64,000 nucleotides of DNA, taken from contig CM042686.1 in NCBI GenBank assembly GCA_023614405.1, positions 348,448,329-348,512,328 on the forward strand, in the 5' to 3' direction. Under the pieces are notes generated by a model. That model did no database searches. It was not told the DNA's origin and worked only from the letters and a program-made list of their open reading frames with translations. Both the position numbers and the translations under genes were made by a program. This DNA comes from Avena insularis. Lineage: Eukaryota; Streptophyta; Magnoliopsida; Poales; Poaceae. Shown here one piece after another: positions 49,706 to 61,200 of this stretch (positions within the stretch are counted from its first letter, which is position 1; the number at the start of each line of letters is the position of its first letter).

Positions 49706-50834
49706 GTCGAAATCGCGATCGTGTCGACGTGAGCGGCATCACCGTGACAGGTCATGCTTGTCGTCGCTGGAGGAGAGCGATTAGTACATGGGTGGAGCCT
49801 TGCTTTTATTTGTCTCTGGCGTTGGATCTTTGGCGAGTGCAGCTTCGACCAGTCTAAGGCCAACGATCGTAGATTGGTGCATGGCAGATCGTGGATCCCC
49901 AGCTGGTGGTTGGTTGTTAAGCAGGTACATGGTAGTTGCCGTTACCGCTGCTGGTGGTGTTTTCAGGAGCATGTTGCCCCGCGAGTCCACCATCATGAAA
50001 GAGAAGTCGAGGGATCTTGTGGCCTCTTCTCGCTCCTTGTCAGTGAGGTGTTCCAAGCAATAGCGCCTTCAGGCGACTGTGGGTCCATTTCCCTTGGAGG
50101 AGGATCCACTGATTGAGGAGAGCGCTGCCCGTCGGGCACTCGACTCATCCGCGGCCTTCTTGCGAGCCTCGAGTTGTGCGTTGACTGCCTGCTGGCGGTT
50201 GAATTCTTTAATAAGTAGCCAATGGTACCCCATTAGCATCCGCCGCGATGCGTTTGGTGGCAGGGGATTGTTGTGCAAGGCCTCCTTGCACCTTGCCCAT
50301 TCTGCCTAGTTGAGGTGAATTTGCTGGAGCTCCATCCCATTGTTGGCATGCTCGCCGTTGTTGTCGGGGTTGGGAGTGGTGGGTGCACTGTTGGTAGTTG
50401 CGCCATTTGTGATTGGGGCGCCTCCATTGGAAACGGTGCCAGTGTTCCCTTGGGTGCCACTGCTGCTGCCAGTGTTGATGGCATCACACATATAATGGCT
50501 GGGGAAGCTGTTGCTTCCGCACCTCTCAGATCTAGAGCCGTAGGCTCCATCTATGATGCCAGATCTCCTAGATCGGACTTGCAACTGATGTTGCAATCTG
50601 TGTCCTCGACTGATGCCGATGCGTTGAGCTTGCTCAGGGTACCGATTGGTGGCGGGAACCATGACGAGGGGGCAATCGAGGAAGCCCTCAGCTGATCGGG
50701 GAAGCGAGGCGTGCCGATCTGGCCGACCTGAAAGCGTAGGCTTCTGATTGTCAGGCCGATCCCATCGCCACGGACTCGAAATCCGGACGAGTTGCTGGCG
50801 CGTGGACGGTGAAGTCAAAACACCGAAGAGGAGG
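49706..50834 (-). pseudogene. Element 3 gag N-terminal leader region
   Basis: Homologous to 51345-52680 of element 4. The blocks are ASRRMLMGYHWLLIKEFNRQ and QLEARKKAADESSARRAALS (50278-50069), then MLLKTPPAAVTATTMYLLNN and QPPAGDPRSAMHQSTI (50056-49781). Further upstream (to 50834) the DFTVHAPAT-type segment resumes. Frames shift several times. The break at 50834 is the element 4 insertion point. Function within gag is unknown. Confidence 0.8.
50830..50834. other. Target-site duplication of element 4, left copy
   Basis: GGAGG directly precedes TGACATGGG, the LTR start, and is repeated at 63842-63846 directly after the other LTR's CGTCA end. Five bp is the standard Ty3/gypsy duplication. Confidence 0.9.
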
Positions 50835-51323
50835 TGACATGGGTATACCCTACAGGTACTCGAGCTTGGTATATACGGCCTGAATATAGTGGAAGCCCAC
50901 GATGTCGCCAAGGCCCAAATGGAGAACTCGAGTAACCTACGGACTCTCGATTGCTTGTGGAACAAGGAGAAGCTAAAGATAGAAAGTTTAAAGGGAAAAC
51001 CCTAATCTATAACAGACTCGAACTGCTACCCGAGACCTAGCCTATCTATATGAAGGCTAGGAGGGGGCGGCGAGGAGGACACACGCAACCCTAGTTTCCA
51101 CAACCCTCGCCAGATTGTATCTGCGCACCATTGTAATCCTCGATTCCTTCAATAATTCCACGAGCAGACAAGCAGGAGTAGGGACCTCTGCGAGGCCTGA
51201 ACCTGGGTAAATCTTCGAGTCCCCTGTGTGCTTGTTTTCTAGCCGATAGATGTCTCCAGCGCTCCCTCCTTCTCCAAAACCCAAGTCCATAACAATGGGC
51301 ATTGATGAGTTAAACCCTCGTCA
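50835..51323 (+). repeat. Element 4 5' LTR
   Basis: TGACATGGGTATACCC… to …TTAAACCCTCGTCA. It is the partner of 63354-63841. The TATA-like box at 51047-51055 reads TATATGAAG, a change from TATATAAAG in the 3' LTR, so the promoter of the copy that would drive the element is weakened. Most differences from the other LTR are C/T or G/A, consistent with methylation-driven decay. Confidence 0.96.
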
Positions 51324-52970
51324 ATTGGCGCCGTCTGTGGGAATTGGGAGTGCTGATGTTGTGGCTTCTTTGGCCCCATCAACTGCGATCTACAACTCCG
51401 CAATAGCGGAGATTCGCCAGCTCGTTGGCGCGTTCGACTTCACCGTCCACACGCCGGCCACTCGCTCGGCTTTCGAGTCCATAGGCGACGGAATCAGCCT
51501 GGCGATCGGGAGCTTCCGCTTCCAAGTTGGTCAGATGGGCATGCTTCGCATGCCTGACCAGCCGACGACACCACCGATTGCTCCAGCATCGTGGTTCCCT
51601 TCGTCGATCGGCACCCTCAATGAGCTCAATGCCTCGACAACAGTCGAGAATACGGTCAGCGATAGCAGTCGCGAATCCGATCTGGGCGATCTGGCAACCA
51701 AAGATGGAGCCTACGGCTCCGGATCTGAAAGTTGTGGGAGCAGCAGGTTCCCCAACCACTTCATGTGCACCGTCATCAACGCGGGCGATCCCACCGCCAA
51801 CCGCGACAACACGGGCAACGTAGGCAATGAAACCGACCCACCAAACGGTGGTATTACCCAATGGAGGACCACCTAATGGAGGACCACCGCCAAACGGCGA
51901 CCCCACTAACGGCGCCCTCGTCAACAACGGAGGGGCAGTCGAACCTCCAACTATGATAAACGAGCAAACTGGCGAACACGTCGTGATCAGGCTCAACGAC
52001 CTCGAGTGGGCTCGTTGCCGAGAAGCCCTACGAGGCCACCCACTACCCTTTGGCTCCCTGCAAGAACCGCTGATGGGTTACCATTGGCTCCTGAAAGAGG
52101 AATACAAGCGCCAACTACAAACAATCACGCAACTCGAGGCGCGTAAAAAGGCGGCTGATGAATCAAGCCTCCGACGAGCTAGGCTCTCCTCTCATGGAGG
52201 ATCCTCCTCCAAGTACAAGGAGTACATCGCTAACGAGAGGCGATCTCGACTCGCCCACCTGACTGAACAAGAACATGTAGAAGCTACCAAAGTCCTCGAC
52301 TTCGGCTCCATGACGATGGATACGCGTGGCAACATGCTCCCAAAAACGCTGCAAGATGCGTTAACGGCGGCCACCATGTACCTCCTCAACAACCAGCCGC
52401 CAGCTGGAGACCCTCGAGCTGCCATGCACCGATCTACAATCGCAGGCTGGGGGTTAATCGAGGCCGCCCTCGACAAAGAGCTAGCATTGGAACCAAAGAA
52501 AGGCAAGGCTCTGGCAAAGCACAACTCCTCGCCTTCATCTAGCAACGATAGTCATGATCTGTCTCGACGTCTCCGCTCCCGGCGACACGACCACGACTAT
52601 GATGCGCGCGATGACCTCACGCAGTGCAAAATCGACAAATCAAGGGTGTGACATGCCCGATGGACTGACTCAGAAGACGAAGATGTGGAGCTCTGTGGCG
52701 CTAGATGTTTCAGAAGAGCCATTAGGCAAAAGCGAATGCCCAAGGGGTTTAAGCTCCCATCAGAGAACCCAAAGTTCGATGGTCTGCAGGACCTGAAAAT
52801 CTGGTTAGAGGACCATATCTCCTCCGTCAGGCTCCACGGCGGGAGTCGAAGCATGGCCATGCAATGCCTGCAGCTACAGCTGCAGGGCACTGCCCGAGCA
52901 TGGCTCAACAACCTCCCACGTGGATCCATTCGCAGTTGGGAAGAGCTGGTCTACAACTTTGTGCGCAACT
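51295..52970 (+). pseudogene. Element 4 gag leader and gag core (first part)
   Basis: The frame opens at an ATG inside the LTR (51295) and reads across the PBS: MGIDELNPRQLAPSVGIGSA, then FDFTVHTPATRSAFESIGDG and IGSFRFQVGQMGMLRMPDQ. A frameshift near 51860 moves to the frame of 51827-53011, which carries EPLMGYHWLLKEEYKRQ, QLEARKKAADESS and QPPAGDPRAAMHRSTI. After an in-frame TGA (52649-52651) comes the gag core with FKLPSENPKFDGLQDLKIW and LEDHISSVRLHGG. A second shift lies near 52975. The leader has no recognisable domain. Low-complexity Pro/Asn/Gly repeats (51850-51930) mark the first frameshift. Confidence 0.83.
51326..51342 (+). other. Element 4 primer-binding site
   Basis: TGGCGCCGTCTGTGGGA starts 2 nt after the LTR. 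The same motif (TGGCGCCATCTGTGGGA) occurs at the same place in element 3. It is the usual PBS type of grass Tat-lineage elements; I do not assign the tRNA with certainty. Confidence 0.88.
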
Positions 52971-54360
52971 TCAAGGCACCTACAAAAGGCCCGCATCAAT
53001 CAAAGAGCTGAGATGCTTCCAGCAATGGTTGGGCGAGTCGCTACGCTCATACATCCAGAGGTGGTCCATCATCAAGAACTCCGCAGAAAATATCTCGGAG
53101 GATCGCGTGATTGACGCATTCAACAGCAGCGTACGCCGTATAGAGCTCAAGGAGGAGCTGGGCCGCTCGAAGCCCAAAACCATCGACCACCTGATGGAAA
53201 TCGCGAATCGATGGGCAAATGGAGAAGATTCGGTGAAAAATCACGTTCACTCCAACGATGAAGCAGAACTCGAACGCTGATGCGACCGCCGAAGCAAACG
53301 CCGCATGCGCATCTATGATGACCGCGACGATGTCAACATGGTCACAGCCGGCTACACTGACAGACGCGACAACAACCGCAACAGCGGCTACCACAGCGGT
53401 GGATACCGCGACTCCAGTAAAACCACGCAAGTATGGCAGCGCCGCACTTGCAATGAGGCACCTGCAACATCCATCGAAGACAAGCTGTCCGAGCCATGCA
53501 CTGTGCACTACTACATCGACAAGCACGACGGAAAAAAGAAGCCCAGCCACCTCCTCAAGGACTGCCGCTAGTTCCTCAAACTACATGAGGGTCTGGCTCG
53601 GATGAATCACAACGCAGTCGAAAGGGGCTACGGAGCCGCCCCAGGCGCTGTGGCACATGGAGCTCCTCCACCACCACCTGGACCACCACCAAACGCAGCT
53701 GCACCCGACCAACATCATGGAGGCGAGCCGTACCCGCGGGCCATGGGCACCATGATGATCCAAAAGGGTCACCCCTCCAACCGGGTGCAAAAGGCCATCA
53801 CTCGCCAAGTCAATCTAGCGACAAACTCACCACCATCTACCGCTGAGTACCTCAGTGGAAGTGATTCCTGCATCACCTTCGACAAGCGCGACCACCCGCG
53901 CCAAGTACCTTGTCCAGGACACTGTCCCCTCGTACTCGAGGCACAAATTGGAGGCTTCGACATGAGCCGCGTCTTCATGGACGGCGGAAGCGACATCAAC
54001 CTTATGTTTGAGAGTACCTTGCGAGCAATATGGGTCCCTCTGACTTGCTTAGAGGCCTCAGACACAACATTCCACGACATCGTCCTAGGCAAGGGTGTAT
54101 ACCCCCTTGGAAAAATCAACCTCGATGTCATCTTCGGCACGCCGAAAAACTTTCGGCATGAGCGCATCTTCTTCGAAGTCGTCGACTGGCCATCACAATA
54201 CCTCTGCATCCTCGGACATGTCGCGTTCGCTAGGTTCATGGCGGTGCCGCACTACGCCTACCTGCAAATGAAAATGCCAGGCCCTAATGGCATCATCACA
54301 ATCAACGGGAGCTTTGAGAGGTCTGATAGTTACGACAGGGAATTCAACATAATTTCCTAG
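52971..54360 (+). pseudogene. Element 4 gag C-terminal part and protease
   Basis: One frame with stops at 53278 (TGA), 53569 (TAG) and 54358 (TAG). It carries TYKRPASIKELRCFQQWLGE, IQRWSIIKNSAENISEDRVI, TIDHLMEIANRWANGEDSV, HYYIDKHDGKKKPSHLLKDC and a Pro-rich linker (APPPPPGPPPNAAAP). The protease follows with VFMDGGSDINLMF, where the Asp-Gly-Gly active site is intact but the following Ser differs from element 3, and VVDWPSQYLCILGHVAFARF. It is co-linear with 49345-47790 of element 3. Confidence 0.88.
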
Positions 54361-55940
54361 TCCTTCGGCATGCAGGAAGAACTGGCGAGACTAAAGGAGT
54401 CGACAGAAAACAGTCTACCTCCCCTGAGCCGACCAAGTTACCCGACCTATCCTTCGACTCATCGGTGCACACGAAGAAAGTTCAGGTCCACCCATCGGAT
54501 CCCGCCAAGACGGCCCTCATCACCAACAACTTGAGTCCCGCATAGGAACTCGCGCTCGTCGAATTCCTCCATGAGCACTGGGAAATCTTCGCCTGGTGTC
54601 CAGCGGACATGCCAGGAGTTCCCAGGGAATTCGCCGAGCACGCACTCAACGTCAACCCAGACGCAAGGCCAGTCAAGCAAACAATTCGGCGATTGTCTGA
54701 ACCAAGAGCAAAGGCAGTCAGAATGGAGATCAATAGACTCCTCAACGCCAAATTCATACGCGAGATCAAGGAAAGCACTTGTCTCGCCAACACGGTTCTA
54801 GTACCAAAAAAGGATACGGATATCCTGCGGATGTGTGTGGACTTCACCTCTTTGAATAAGCACTGCCCGAAGGACCACTTTCCGCTACCGTGAATCGACC
54901 AGATCATCGACTCCACCACGGGATGCGAGCGCCTTTGCTTCCTCGACGCCTACTCAGGCTACAACCAGATTCAAATGAAGGAGGAAGATCAAGAAAAAAC
55001 GGCATTTACAACGCCTTTTGGTGTGTTCTTCTACAACATAATGCCCTTCGGGCTGAAGAACGCAGGAGCCACCTACCAGCGGTGCATGCAGGCTTGCCTC
55101 AAGAACCAACTTGGTCGCAACATCCAAGTCTATGTTGATGACATAGTAATCAAGACCAAAGAGTAAGCTTCACTAATCGATGATTTGTGCGAAACCTTCG
55201 CCAACCTCGACCGCTACCGGATCAAGCTCAATCCAGACAAATGAGCCTTCGGCGTACCATCTGGGCAACTACTCGGGTATCTTATCTCCGTGAGAGGGAT
55301 CGAGACAAACCCGAAGAAAATAAAAGCCATACTGGCCATGGAGAAGCTGGAAAACATAAGAGGTGTCCAGTAGCTGGCTGGGCGAATCGTGGCGCTCAGT
55401 CGGTTCATCAGTAGAATGGGCGAAAAGGCACTGCCTTTCTACCAACTCCTCCGCAAAGCTGACAGGTTCGAATTGACAAACGATCCAGAGGAAGCATTCG
55501 AAGACCTCAAGCGCCTCCTGTCCACCTCACCAGTCCTGATGAGCCCACATGAAAGGGAACCACTGTTGCTATACATCTCCGCCACCAACCAGGTGGTCAG
55601 CGCGGCGCTCGTGGTGGAACGAGCCGAAGAAAACAAGGTCCACGGAGTGCAGCGCCCAGTCTACTACCTCAGCGAGTTGCTTATGCCAACAAAACAGCGG
55701 TACCCGCACTACTAGAAACTGGCGTACGACATCTTCATGATAGCCCGGCGACTGCGCCACTATTTCCAGGAGCACCCAATCATGGTAGTCAACGACGCCC
55801 CGCTGGGGCATATCCTCAACAACCCCGACGCCACCGGACGAGTCGTGCTGTGGGGAGTCGAACTGTCTCCACGAGACATTACATATGAAAAACGCGACGC
55901 AATCAAGTCGCAAGTTCTCCCTGACTTCCTTGTGCACTAG
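54361..55940 (+). pseudogene. Element 4 reverse transcriptase and first RNase H
   Basis: From near 54425, after a 1-nt shift, one frame runs to the next domain with stops at 54543 (TAG), 54891 (TGA), 55164 (TAA), about 55242 (TGA), about 55371 (TAG), 55713 (TAG) and 55938 (TAG). The motifs are MPGVPREFAEHALNVNP, RRLSEPRAKAVRMEINRL, VPKKDTDILRMCVDFTSLNK, FLDAYSGYNQIQMKEED, FGLKNAGATYQRCMQACL and the catalytic box YVDDIVIKTK. RNase H motifs follow with LLLYISATNQVVSAALVVER, YYLSELLMPTKQRYPHY and RRLRHYFQEHPIMVV. No frameshift occurs inside RT, so decay here is mainly by stops. Confidence 0.9.
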
Positions 55941-56429
55941 ATGGAAAACCAGCTCCCCGAAAAACCAGATATGTCCTACCTCTGGACAATGCACTTTGAT
56001 GGATCCAAGCGAAAGGACGGAGCTGGCGCAGGTGTCATACTGACGTCACCCCAGGGAGACAAGCTAAAATATATCTTGAGAATGCAGTTCACTGCCTCCA
56101 ACAATCAAGCTGAATACGAGGCCCTACTGCACGGGATGAGGATGGAAAAAGCCTGTGGAGCCAAGAGGCTCATAATATATGGCGACGCCAAGCTGGTCGT
56201 CAACCAAACAATGCACGAGTGCGACACACTGAATGACAACATGATTGCCTACCGCGACCTCTACGACACACTCGAAGGGGACTTCGACGGTTGCGAGCTG
56301 CGGCACATAGGCCGCGAAAGCAATGAAGAAGCGGACACACTCGCCAACATTGGCTCTACCTGCGCCCCATACCACCTGTGGTATTTCTTGAGTGCATCTG
56401 AGAATGCTCCATCAAGCCAAAAGCCATAG
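55941..56429 (+). pseudogene. Element 4 second (archaeal-type) RNase H
   Basis: An open block of about 160 codons begins MENQLPEKPDMSYLWTMHFD, just after TAG 55938-55940. The visible acidic residues are HFDGSK, QAEYEALLHG, IIYGDAKLVVNQ and ESNEEADTLANIGS. It has the full length of the domain with no internal stop. The Tat lineage is defined by this extra RNase H between the pol RNase H and integrase. It is the best preserved catalytic domain of the element. Confidence 0.9.
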
Positions 56430-56482
56430 AGAACAAAACAAGCGCAACAACGGACTCGGGGGCTACGCCGCCAAATGAGCAA

Positions 56483-57873
56483 ATGGCACTCGACGACTTG
56501 GAGCTGGATACAAGACTCGAAGGACCAATGCGCGTCATGATGATCGAGCCATCCTGGACTCAACCGTACATCACGTACCTACTAAGCAAGAGGCTACCGG
56601 ACGATCCGACTGATGCACGGCACATCACGCGGCGATCTAAGGCATTCACTGTAATCAACAGTGAACTATACAAGTGCAGCATCACAAGAGTACTCCAGCG
56701 ATGCGTCTCCACGGCCGATGGAAGAGCTGTTCTCCTCGACATCCATGAGGGGACCTGCGGGCACCATGCCGGCAGTCACGCCCTCGTCGCCAAAGCTCTA
56801 CGAGCTGGATTATACTGGCCTACGGCCATGCGCAATGCCAAGGACATCATCCAAAAATGCAACACTTGCCAGCAATTCGCGGACAAGCCACACGCACCTG
56901 GCGTAGAACTCCGGCCAATTCCATTGGCCTGGCCCTTCGCGCAATGGGGACTCGACATGGTCCGCAAGCTCCAAAGTCCTCACGAGGAGGCTACGTCTAC
57001 CTCCTGGTCACAGTCGACAAATTCACCAAGTGGATAGAGGCTATGCCAGTAACTAATCAATCAGGATACAGTGTAGTCAAGTTCTTCGAATCCATAGTCT
57101 ATCGCTTCGGAGTACCACACAACATCATCACGAACAATGGGACAAACTTCACATCCAAGGAGTTCCAAGAATTCTGCGAGAATCTGGGAATCAACGTCAG
57201 CTATGCCTCCGTAGCGCACCCACAGACCAACAGTCAGGTCGAAAAAGCCAACGGGCTCATCTGAGGTACCATCAAGAAACGACTCCTCAAGCCACTCGAA
57301 CAAGCCGCGGGTTACTGGCCAGACGAGCTGCAATCGGTACTCTAGAGCCTACGCACAACTCCAAACGGCGCCACAGGGTACACCCCGTTTTTCATGGTAC
57401 ACGGGGCTGAAGCGGTGCTACCCGTAGAAGTACGATACAAGGCACCACGAGTGGTCGCTTACAGCAAGCAGGAGTCAACTCTTGCACTCGAAGAATCCGT
57501 CGACCTCCTTGACGAGGCGTGAGAAATCGCCGCGGAAAGATCAATGATCTACCAGCAGAACCTGCGCAACTACCACAGTAGAAGGCTACGCCCTAGGTCC
57601 TTCGTCGAAGGTGACTTGGTCCTGCGACTGAAACAGCAAGGGCATCTCAAACTCGAGTCCCCCTGGGAGGGACCTTACGTGATTACAGAAGTAATCCCAG
57701 GTAGCACCTATTGCCTTAAAGATTTAGAGACTGGAGTCGCATACTCCAACCCCTGGAATGTCGCGCAGCTGCGGTGCTTCTACCTTAGTCGTTTTTACTT
57801 TTACATTGCAAATAAGGCTACTCAGCCCAGGCTACTTAGCCACACATTGTACCTCGTACTATTCTGCGAATAA
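56483..57873 (+). pseudogene. Element 4 integrase
   Basis: The N-terminal frame (56483-57037) has QPYITYLLSKRLPDDP and the HHCC finger (IHEGTCGHHAGS, KCNTCQQFA). A frameshift in the region 56857-57037 leads to the core: VYLLVTVDKFTKWIEAMP, FGVPHNIITNNGTNFTSKEF with Asn (57133-57135) at the second catalytic Asp position, and NSQVEKANGLI with the Glu. Then come stops at 57262, 57343 and 57520, and the C-terminal RSFVEGDLVLRLKQQGHLKL, ESPWEGPYVITEVIPG and WNVAQLRCFYLSRF up to 57873. Missing the catalytic Asp, it could not integrate DNA even if the frame were open. Confidence 0.9.
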
Positions 57874-57925
57874 ATAAAGCTAAGTGCCCCAAAACTCTGT
57901 GTTCCTTTTATTTTGCAATTAATCC

Positions 57926-57936
57926 ACTCGGGGGCT
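57926..57936 (+). other. Internal polypurine-tract-like sequence after integrase
   Basis: ACTCGGGGGCT is identical to the core of the terminal PPT (63341-63351). It is preceded by an AT-rich stretch and lies 53 bp after the integrase stop. A related ACTTGGGGGCT is at the same place in element 3 (minus, near 44400). It could act as a second plus-strand primer, or mark an old rearranged end. Confidence 0.5.
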
Positions 57937-58226
57937 GCGCCACCCTATACACATCTATTCTACGAACTAACGTGATATCCTGAGTAGCTGGCGCACCAAT
58001 CGAAACCCTTGACAAACACCAACCCAGTTGCAACGCACCTGACAGGTTGGCAAGGGGCTGAGATAATCACAAGTCCGGCTAACGAAAAGGAATCGCATAG
58101 TGCAACGCACTCACAAAACATACACGCTAACAAGATCTTTATACATCCACGTTAATCAATTATACACAGCATATATATGAACTTTACAACACCGGTACAA
58201 CTATTTGCAGGATACAAACTAAACTA

Positions 58227-61200
58227 CTATTGCAGCAAAGGAACGTTGGTCTGCTCCTCGAAGAAGTCGACGATTTCCTCCGCTGGCCGATCCACCGCCT
58301 GGTAGTGCGGAACCATGTTCCAAGTCGAACCTGCTGGCGGTGCTGGCGGTCTGGGTGTAATTGCCGCAACGTCCAAATCAGGCCTGTGCAGTCGCACAAG
58401 TGACAGAGCAGCCTTGGCACCAGCCACTAACTATTGCCGTACACACTCGCGGACCACACTCAAGTCCTGGAATTTAGCTAGAAGGGCCAGCAGGCTCGAT
58501 GGAACGACGTCCAGCGGGAACATCGTCTGGTAAATATTCTTCAAGCATGACTGCGACTTCTTCAAGAAGTGAAGCACTCGCGACGCATGATCCTGCAGGG
58601 TCGCTAGCGCGATTGCGCGATCATGATCCACCTAGAAGTATCCACTCGCCTGAAGCAGCTCTTGGGTCAGGTCATTCATGCGAATGGCAATCCTATCCTT
58701 CTCATCCTGCGGATGGCGCGCACTGACAACTATACCAAGTAAAGGCAGAAGTATGAAGACAACGAACTACTGCAAGTGACTACAGGGAAAAGATAAGGAA
58801 GAAGAAAACTAACATTTGAACTAGTCGCCTAGCTGCGTAACCTCCCCCAGTAGGTATTGTTCTCGGGCGACGGCCTTCTCCGCCCTCGATTTCCATACAT
58901 CCACATTACCACGGAGTACGGGCAATTCATGCTCCAACTGCTTCACACGGTCACGGAGTCGCGAGAGCAGAGAAAGCTCATCCACCCTTGAGCGTGGCGG
59001 TGCCAAGGCGTCATCAGGGGGTGGCGAATCCCGAGGTTCCCTCAAAGGATCGCTCGATGTGCCCTATCACAAGTCAAGCAAGAGATAATAAGAACACTAA
59101 GGCGAGGCATAAACAAAGGACTCGAGTGCATTCAAGATTAACAAAGTATCAGCAGATACACCCGCCAAAAGGCATGTTTTTGACAAAAGACATAAGCTAT
59201 TTAATTATTACAAGACGCGACTACTGAGGAGCGATTAGCTTCTTCGACTTCGACTTCGGTTTTGGGGGCCTCATCGAGTCTGTGAAAGTGTCAGACGCCA
59301 CAGACTTCCCGCCGGCCCCTGACGTTGCAGCCTTTCACCACCTTCTTGGCTCGCTGAAGCTCCTCAGAGTACTTCGCAACTGTATTGATCAGTTGCGGCA
59401 CGTACTTTCCACAAGAAGTTGCGAAAGGAGGAAAGACTACCTGCTGGCCATCCGTGCTGACAGGCATCGCCTTGGAGACCGCTGCAGGATCAACTTCGAC
59501 TCTGTGGTCTTGAACCATTGCGAGTGACATTGAAGCGCCAGCCGCACAGAGTGAGTTTTTGAAGCTCGAAGGAATGCCTCCAGCAAGGGACTCCACCAGC
59601 TCATCCATATTCTCGATCAACTCAGCCTAGGGCGCCAGCTCTTCCTGGAGGCGACTGAGCACGCCCTTGGCCTTGGTGAGGTTCCCCTAAACAGCAGCGC
59701 TGCGATCCTCGACTGCCGAAATGGCACCCGCCAGGGCATCATCACGATGGAGTGCCTGGGGATCGAAGCTCAGACCACTGGCATCTACACAAAACCAAAG
59801 CATGGGCACAAAAGTTAGCACCAACAACAAATCCGAAAGAAGAGAAAAAGCAAAAAATTCAGACAAGGGAGTACCTGAGAGAGCCTTGGCAATCGATAAA
59901 AGCTATTCCTCGAACAACTTCTCCCTAGCTACGATGGAGGCACGCAGATCCTCTTCACGTTTCCGCGATTCGTCCTGCACTGCGATTGCCTCATCACGGC
60001 TCTTCACCACCGCGGCAAGCGTTTTCTCAAGGGAAGCAGTGCTACGAAGGAGTATGTTATGCTCAGCTACGACACAAACAAGAATAAATCATCAGTCAAA
60101 TATATCACAAGGATGCAGAAGAAAGAGTAAAGAACACTCACTTTCAACAGCGCGATGGCGATTGTCCAGCATTGCATGCTGACGACCCATCGCGAGCACC
60201 TGCTCCGCCAGACGAGCGGCTTCTTTCACAATGAGCTGCGACAAAAGACATAGTAAAGGATCAACAGATGGCATAGATGAAAATTCGACTGCAAAATAAG
60301 AAGAAGAGATATTACACATACATGATCCTCCAATGACTCCGAAGTCGATGGATGCGCAGACGTCCGGATAACCATCTGGTGCTCCACATTGTGTGGAGAA
60401 CTTGATGAGTTATGACCGGAGTGGGCCGCCAATGGAGGAGAAGGGGCGCGCTCAGCCATTTTCTGGGCTTTGGAGGTCGCGACTCCAGATTCCTTCAAAA
60501 ATTGTATGTCACCAGAGGATGACGATGCTGGTTGACTGCAGAATAAAATCAACATCAAGAAAAAGCCACTTCAAAAGAAGAACCAGGCAGAAGACTCGCA
60601 CACTTACCAATCAAACTTGACAAAATCGAATGTTTGATCCCTGACTCAGACGACGACTCCTTCGGCAGTCGCATCTTCTTGCGAGAAGATGGCGCCACAG
60701 CACTCACATGAACGGAAGGTATTGGCGACTATGTGCCAATAGCTGCACCTTCCAGAGTTGAAGGAGACGATGCATCCGAATCCTTGCTGTGGGAACGCTT
60801 GCGAGTGTCCGGACAACTCGACTCGGGGGCTTCCTCCTCCACATAAGATGGGACGGTCGAATCTGACTCGTCCTCTTCCAGGGCTTCACGAGGGATAACC
60901 CCCTCAGGAAGAGGGGGCATACAGGGCGACACCCCTAATCCTGCATACAGAAAAACAATTTAGCACAAGTCAAGAAAAACAGAAAAGAAGCAGTCGACAA
61001 GTAAAGGTACTACGTAGCACAACTGTACCTCAGGAGGAGGGTTAGCAACATCGAAGGGGGGTACGTCTGGATCATTGGGAAGCACATCCTTGGCGGTGTA
61101 CTTGGTGACCAGTTGCACCCTTTTATCTACCTCACTCGTGGAAATGCCATCGGAAAAAATGCGAGTGACATCGTCCGCGCCAGCACACTAGAACATAGGA

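Larger units (their letters stand above)
42125..50834 (-). mobile_element. Element 3: Tat-lineage Ty3/gypsy element, major part
   Basis: Domains read on the minus strand are gag (from 50834 down), protease, RT, RNase H, a second (archaeal-type) RNase H and integrase, then a 3' region with a gene on the opposite strand. The extra RNase H and the antisense gene define the Tat lineage. The 5' end lies at 63842-64000 beyond element 4. Joining 63842 with 50834 restores continuous similarity to the element 4 leader. At 42124/42125 it is interrupted by element 2, and its 3' LTR is not found left of element 2, so that portion is deleted. Coding frames are heavily decayed. Confidence 0.9.

Noticed and set aside
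50273..50695. Plus-strand frame opposite the gag leader of element 3
   Set aside because: The minus strand is the one homologous to the element 4 leader; the plus frame has no counterpart there.
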